Shown piece by piece: positions 6,959 to 9,379 of a DNA stretch of 9,379 nt (position 1 is the stretch's first letter; every line of letters begins with the position of its first letter). Position numbers and translations under genes: made by a program. Under the pieces are notes generated by a model. The model ran no database searches, was not told where the DNA came from, and saw nothing but the letters and a program-made list of their open reading frames with translations. Source of the stretch: an uncultured Spirochaetaceae bacterium (lineage in GTDB: Bacteria > Spirochaetota > Spirochaetia > Sphaerochaetales > Sphaerochaetaceae); NCBI GenBank assembly GCA_946410375.1, contig CAMKAB010000025.1, positions 1-9,379 of the forward strand, given 5' to 3'.

Positions 6959-7714
6959 TTATATTTTTGTTAAAACTTCCAAACCGTTACGGGTAATGGC
7001 CACCGTATGCTCAAAATGCGCCGCATTTTTTCCGTCCGCAGTCAAAACCGTCCATCCGTCGTCCAAAACAACACACTTGTGCGTTCCCGCGTGTATCATC
7101 GGTTCTATCGCAAAAACCATTCCCTCTCTGATACGCGGATTAGCCATAAGCGGAGACACATAGTTGGGAACCTCGGGATCCTCGTGCAATTCAAGCCCCA
7201 CTCCGTGGCCGGTGTAATCCCGGTTCACCCCGAAACCGTTTTTATTCGCATGGTCGTAAACAGCCCTTGCGATATCAAGAATGCGCGCGCCCTTCTGCCC
7301 TGCCGCTTCGACTCCCAAGTCAAGACACTCACGGGTGACCCGTACGAGTTTCTCGTTCTGAGGGCTCGTTTTCCCCACAATATATGTTCGCGCACTGTCC
7401 GAAATGTACCCTTTCAGATTTATGCAGAGGTCCACGCTCACGAGGTCCCCTTCCTTTATGATTTTATTCTTCTTCGGAATACCGTGAATCACTTCTTCAT
7501 TAACGCTGATACATGTAGCGGCGGGAAAGCCTTCGTAATGCAAACAAGCGGGTTTTCCTCCGTTCTTTAAAATCCAAGAATGACAATAACTATCCAATTC
7601 TTTTGTGGACATACCTTCTTTAACAACGTCATTCAAAGAATCCAATAGGTTACAAAGCATATGGCAGGACCTTCTGATACCGTCTATCTGCTCTTCCGTT
7701 TTCAATACAATCAT
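6959..7714 (-). CDS. map: Methionine aminopeptidase, type I
   Basis: Removes the initiator methionine from nascent proteins co-translationally; a dinuclear metallo-hydrolase of the pita-bread fold. The 251-residue product carries every catalytic residue: His77 in HGIP, metal ligands Asp95 (VSVD), Asp106 (SDSA), His170 (TGHGVG), Glu204 (AIEPM) and Glu235 (HFEHT). It has no N-terminal zinc-finger extension. The start at 7714 gives the family-typical MIVLKTEEQIDGIRRS N-terminus, but only a poorly spaced GAAGAG precedes it. An in-frame ATG at 7759 adds 15 residues and has GAAGGA four bases upstream, so it is a real alternative. It appears monocistronic, with a terminator right after it and a candidate promoter about 210 bp upstream. 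Confidence 0.96.
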   Translation of the reverse strand: MIVLKTEEQIDGIRRSCHMLCNLLDSLNDVVKEGMSTKELDSYCHSWILKNGGKPACLHYEGFPAATCISVNEEVIHGIPKKNKIIKEGDLVSVDLCINLKGYISDSARTYIVGKTSPQNEKLVRVTRECLDLGVEAAGQKGARILDIARAVYDHANKNGFGVNRDYTGHGVGLELHEDPEVPNYVSPLMANPRIREGMVFAIEPMIHAGTHKCVVLDDGWTVLTADGKNAAHFEHTVAITRNGLEVLTKI

Positions 7715-7927
7715 TCTCTTCGCACCATTCTTTCGGACGTGAAAACAGTCAACCGGCATTTCGTCCTTCGCAACGCCTATGCCGTCTTCCCGTTTGCTTG
7801 AAATGTGTTTTGCAAGCGCCGAATTGTTTCCGCTTCATAGCGCCCGCGCCATTTTCCCGCTTCTCTCCCTCCGCTTCGTTCAAACGTAGCGCGACAAAGG
7901 ATTTCACAGTCCGTTTCGATTTTAGAA

Positions 7928-7956
7928 ACTTTACTATTTTTTTGATTTTATTACAA
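7928..7956 (-). promoter_or_regulatory. Candidate promoter of map
   Basis: On the minus strand, TTGTAA (7951-7956) is separated by 17 bp of very AT-rich DNA from TAAAGT (7928-7933). Each box matches four of six consensus bases. It is the only AT-rich block in the spacer with this arrangement facing map, and it would give a leader of about 200 nt. Tentative. Confidence 0.4.
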
Positions 7957-7976
7957 TGAGTGAAACCCGGATATAG

Positions 7977-8008
7977 CCCGGAGAGCGAAAAACCCGGAGA
8001 GCGGAAAA
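7977..8008. repeat. Two-copy 16-bp tandem repeat with degenerate flanking copies
   Basis: CCCGGAGAGCGAAAAA (7977-7992) is followed directly by CCCGGAGAGCGGAAAA (7993-8008), with one difference in sixteen. A decayed third copy begins at 8009 (CCCGCCGAGAGCG), and CCCGGATATAG before 7977 resembles a partial one. It lies beside the candidate map promoter. It could be a slipped-strand tandem duplication or a pair of protein-binding sites. Confidence 0.75.
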
Positions 8009-8182
8009 CCCGCCGAGAGCGCCGCTCCGGCACTTAATCGCCGCATTCGATCCCGAACCCGACTCCGCCCGAAAGCCGCTATCTCCCAAGGCGAAACGCT
8101 TCCCTCTCTGAATCACCCGCTCTCTCAACGGCGGAAATCCCGTCTTCTCCGCACGCCGAATGTGTACTCTTTCAACTCTCCA

Positions 8183-8211
8183 TTTACTTAAACCGAAATT
8201 ACATTTACTAT
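8183..8211 (+). promoter_or_regulatory. Candidate promoter giving a leaderless mRNA
   Basis: TTTACT (8183-8188), a 17-bp spacer, then TACTAT (8206-8211). The -10 box ends seven bases before the ATG at 8219, so transcription would begin at or next to the start codon. Consistent with that, no Shine-Dalgarno sequence is visible in the 30 bases before the ATG. Both boxes overlap copies of CATTTACT (8181-8188 and 8202-8209), which are 21 bp apart. Tentative. Confidence 0.4.
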
Positions 8212-8218
8212 TTACCAA

Positions 8219-9379
8219 ATGAAAAAAATTGCATCATTTCTTTTATTACTACTATGCTTCCCGGTGCTGTTTATTTCCGCAAAACCGCTTAACAGCCTTC
8301 GCACGGAACATTTTGAAATCATTTACCCGGAAGAATCGGAACACACCGCTTCCATTCTCTATGCAAATGCGGAAGAGATATACACAAGCATCTCTTCCTT
8401 AATAGGAAACATCGGAGAGAGCATTTTTCTCCCCGTGGTAATTCGTTCGGACATAAAAACTTTAAATGCATTCTATTCCGGCTATCCGTACCACAGAATC
8501 GTCATGTACGACACGTTCGGAAACGCTTCCGGCACATTGAATTACAAAGAAAAAACGCTTAATATTTTCACCCATGAACTGACTCATGCTTTGCTTTTCA
8601 ACCATAAGGGCAAATTTTCCAGAGTTTTGTCAAACATCTTCTCCGACGGACTCTCAATCCAAGGTCTTTACGTCCACCCGTCCTTTTCGGAGGGGCTCAG
8701 CGTGTATACGGAAAGCCGGGAAGGCTCGGGCAGACTCAGCAGCAACTATTTCCTTCACACGGTGAAGCAAGCGAAAATTGAAGGCGCGTTCCCCTCATGG
8801 TACAAAACAATAGGAAGCGCCGATTACGGGGAGAATTACGGCTCCGCATACAGCTTCGGCGGCCCGTTCGTCTCGTTTCTCGCATATAAATACGGGGAGG
8901 AAAAGCTATCCGATTTTTTCACCGGAAGCGCGCATTTGGTACTGAAAACAGTGTCCGTACTGTTCAGGGAAACGTACGGCGCGGAAATAGAGCAGGTTTG
9001 GGAAGACTTTCGGAACAGCATAAAAGTTCCCGAGAAAATTCTTCACGCGAACAACATCACCCCGCTCGGATCGTATCAAAACGTTTATATCGTAAATAAC
9101 GAACTCTATACGCTGAACAAACAGAAAAGCCGCATTGAAATATTCAATGCGAATACCGCGGAACTTACAACCTTCACCGACAGCCTGGGCACCTCGAATT
9201 TCAGCGTTTCAGGCAACAGTAAAATTGTTTTAGGAGTGTATTCCGACACGGAATCGCAAGTTGTCGTCCTCGCACCTACGGAAAAAAAACAAAAAAAACA
9301 GTCCTCTTCCGGTGCTGCCACGGGAAAAAAACCCGAACTGCGCTACGAAGCGGAACATATATTCAAAGGCTACTACGCC
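8219..9379 (+). CDS. Exported gluzincin-like zinc metallopeptidase with probable beta-propeller C-terminus (partial)
   Basis: I do not recognise a named gene. The 387 codons run open to the window edge. Residues 1-21 form a signal peptide (MKK, a hydrophobic core to about residue 19, cleavage likely after ISA), so the protein is exported. Residues about 27-120 resemble the N-terminal part of peptidase-MA-like proteins. A zinc motif HELTH (His119, Glu120, His123) follows, with a fitting third ligand Glu158 in FSEGLSVYTES, the gluzincin arrangement. FSFGGPFVSFL-type sequence and a helical segment continue to about residue 280. From about residue 285 the pattern (ITPLGSYQNVYIVNNELYTLN, then short strands and a Lys-rich loop) looks like the start of TolB/PD40-type propeller blades, but too little is present to be sure. 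It diverges from map and lacks a Shine-Dalgarno sequence. Peptidase activity and target are inference. Confidence 0.8.
   Translation, partial: MKKIASFLLLLLCFPVLFISAKPLNSLRTEHFEIIYPEESEHTASILYANAEEIYTSISSLIGNIGESIFLPVVIRSDIKTLNAFYSGYPYHRIVMYDTFGNASGTLNYKEKTLNIFTHELTHALLFNHKGKFSRVLSNIFSDGLSIQGLYVHPSFSEGLSVYTESREGSGRLSSNYFLHTVKQAKIEGAFPSWYKTIGSADYGENYGSAYSFGGPFVSFLAYKYGEEKLSDFFTGSAHLVLKTVSVLFRETYGAEIEQVWEDFRNSIKVPEKILHANNITPLGSYQNVYIVNNELYTLNKQKSRIEIFNANTAELTTFTDSLGTSNFSVSGNSKIVLGVYSDTESQVVVLAPTEKKQKKQSSSGAATGKKPELRYEAEHIFKGYYA

Larger units (their letters stand above)
7715..8218. other. Divergent spacer between map and the exported peptidase-like gene
   Basis: Roughly 500 bp with no gene I can support. 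It contains, left to right, a long putative map leader (7715-7927), an AT-rich candidate map promoter, a 16-bp tandem repeat, a hairpin (8013-8030, arms CCG-GAGC/GCTC-CGG with one bulge), a G+C-richer featureless stretch (8040-8170) and the candidate promoter of the plus-strand gene. Short minus-strand open frames of about 94 codons cross it, but they are Arg/Ser-rich and overlap each other. They lack good ribosome binding sites and show no motif, so I do not call them genes. Confidence 0.6.

Noticed and set aside
7749..8218. Two overlapping minus-strand open frames of about 94 codons upstream of map
   Set aside because: They are Arg/Ser-rich, overlap in different frames and lack convincing ribosome binding sites; part of the sequence is just the translated 16-bp repeat.
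1..9379. Mobile element, CRISPR array, defence or toxin-antitoxin system
   Set aside because: No transposase, integrase, spaced repeats, tRNA-linked attachment site or paired small genes are visible; the genes are housekeeping or salvage functions plus one exported protein.

Overview
The window looks like an ordinary chromosomal segment of a moderate-G+C anaerobic or microaerophilic bacterium. A Treponema-like spirochaete is my best guess. The grounds are the rubredoxin, purine-base salvage genes in place of biosynthetic ones, the style of the SecA and methionine aminopeptidase proteins, and an exported metallopeptidase/beta-propeller-like protein. The lineage rests on protein character read by eye, so it is tentative. 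I see no phage, transposon, CRISPR, tRNA or rRNA.

Layout: six genes lie on the minus strand. In order of transcription (right to left) they are methionine aminopeptidase (map, 6959-7714), a purine-type phosphoribosyltransferase (6104-6727), secA (3262-6060), rubredoxin (2914-3072), an NCS2 purine permease (1383-2696) and adenine deaminase (ade, 1-1152, C-terminus outside the window). One gene on the plus strand diverges from map across a 504-bp spacer: a secreted zinc-peptidase-like protein (8219-9379, C-terminus outside the window). The phosphoribosyltransferase and secA are 43 bp apart and probably cotranscribed. The other genes look like single units: convincing rho-independent terminators follow map, rubredoxin and the permease, and candidate promoters precede map, rubredoxin and the permease.

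How the genes relate: the permease, adenine deaminase and phosphoribosyltransferase fit a purine salvage route of base uptake, adenine to hypoxanthine, then base plus PRPP to nucleotide. SecA (export motor) and Map (N-terminal Met removal) are housekeeping. Rubredoxin is a small electron carrier, used in spirochaetes and other anaerobes for superoxide or peroxide reduction.

The most interesting unexplained items are non-coding. The first is a 71-nt two-segment inverted repeat in the ade leader that pairs fully only as minus-strand RNA and has a competing 8-bp pairing near the ribosome binding site. The second is the divergent map/peptidase spacer, which holds a 16-bp tandem repeat and a promoter placed so that the peptidase mRNA may be leaderless. 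I found no evidence of a new multi-gene system.
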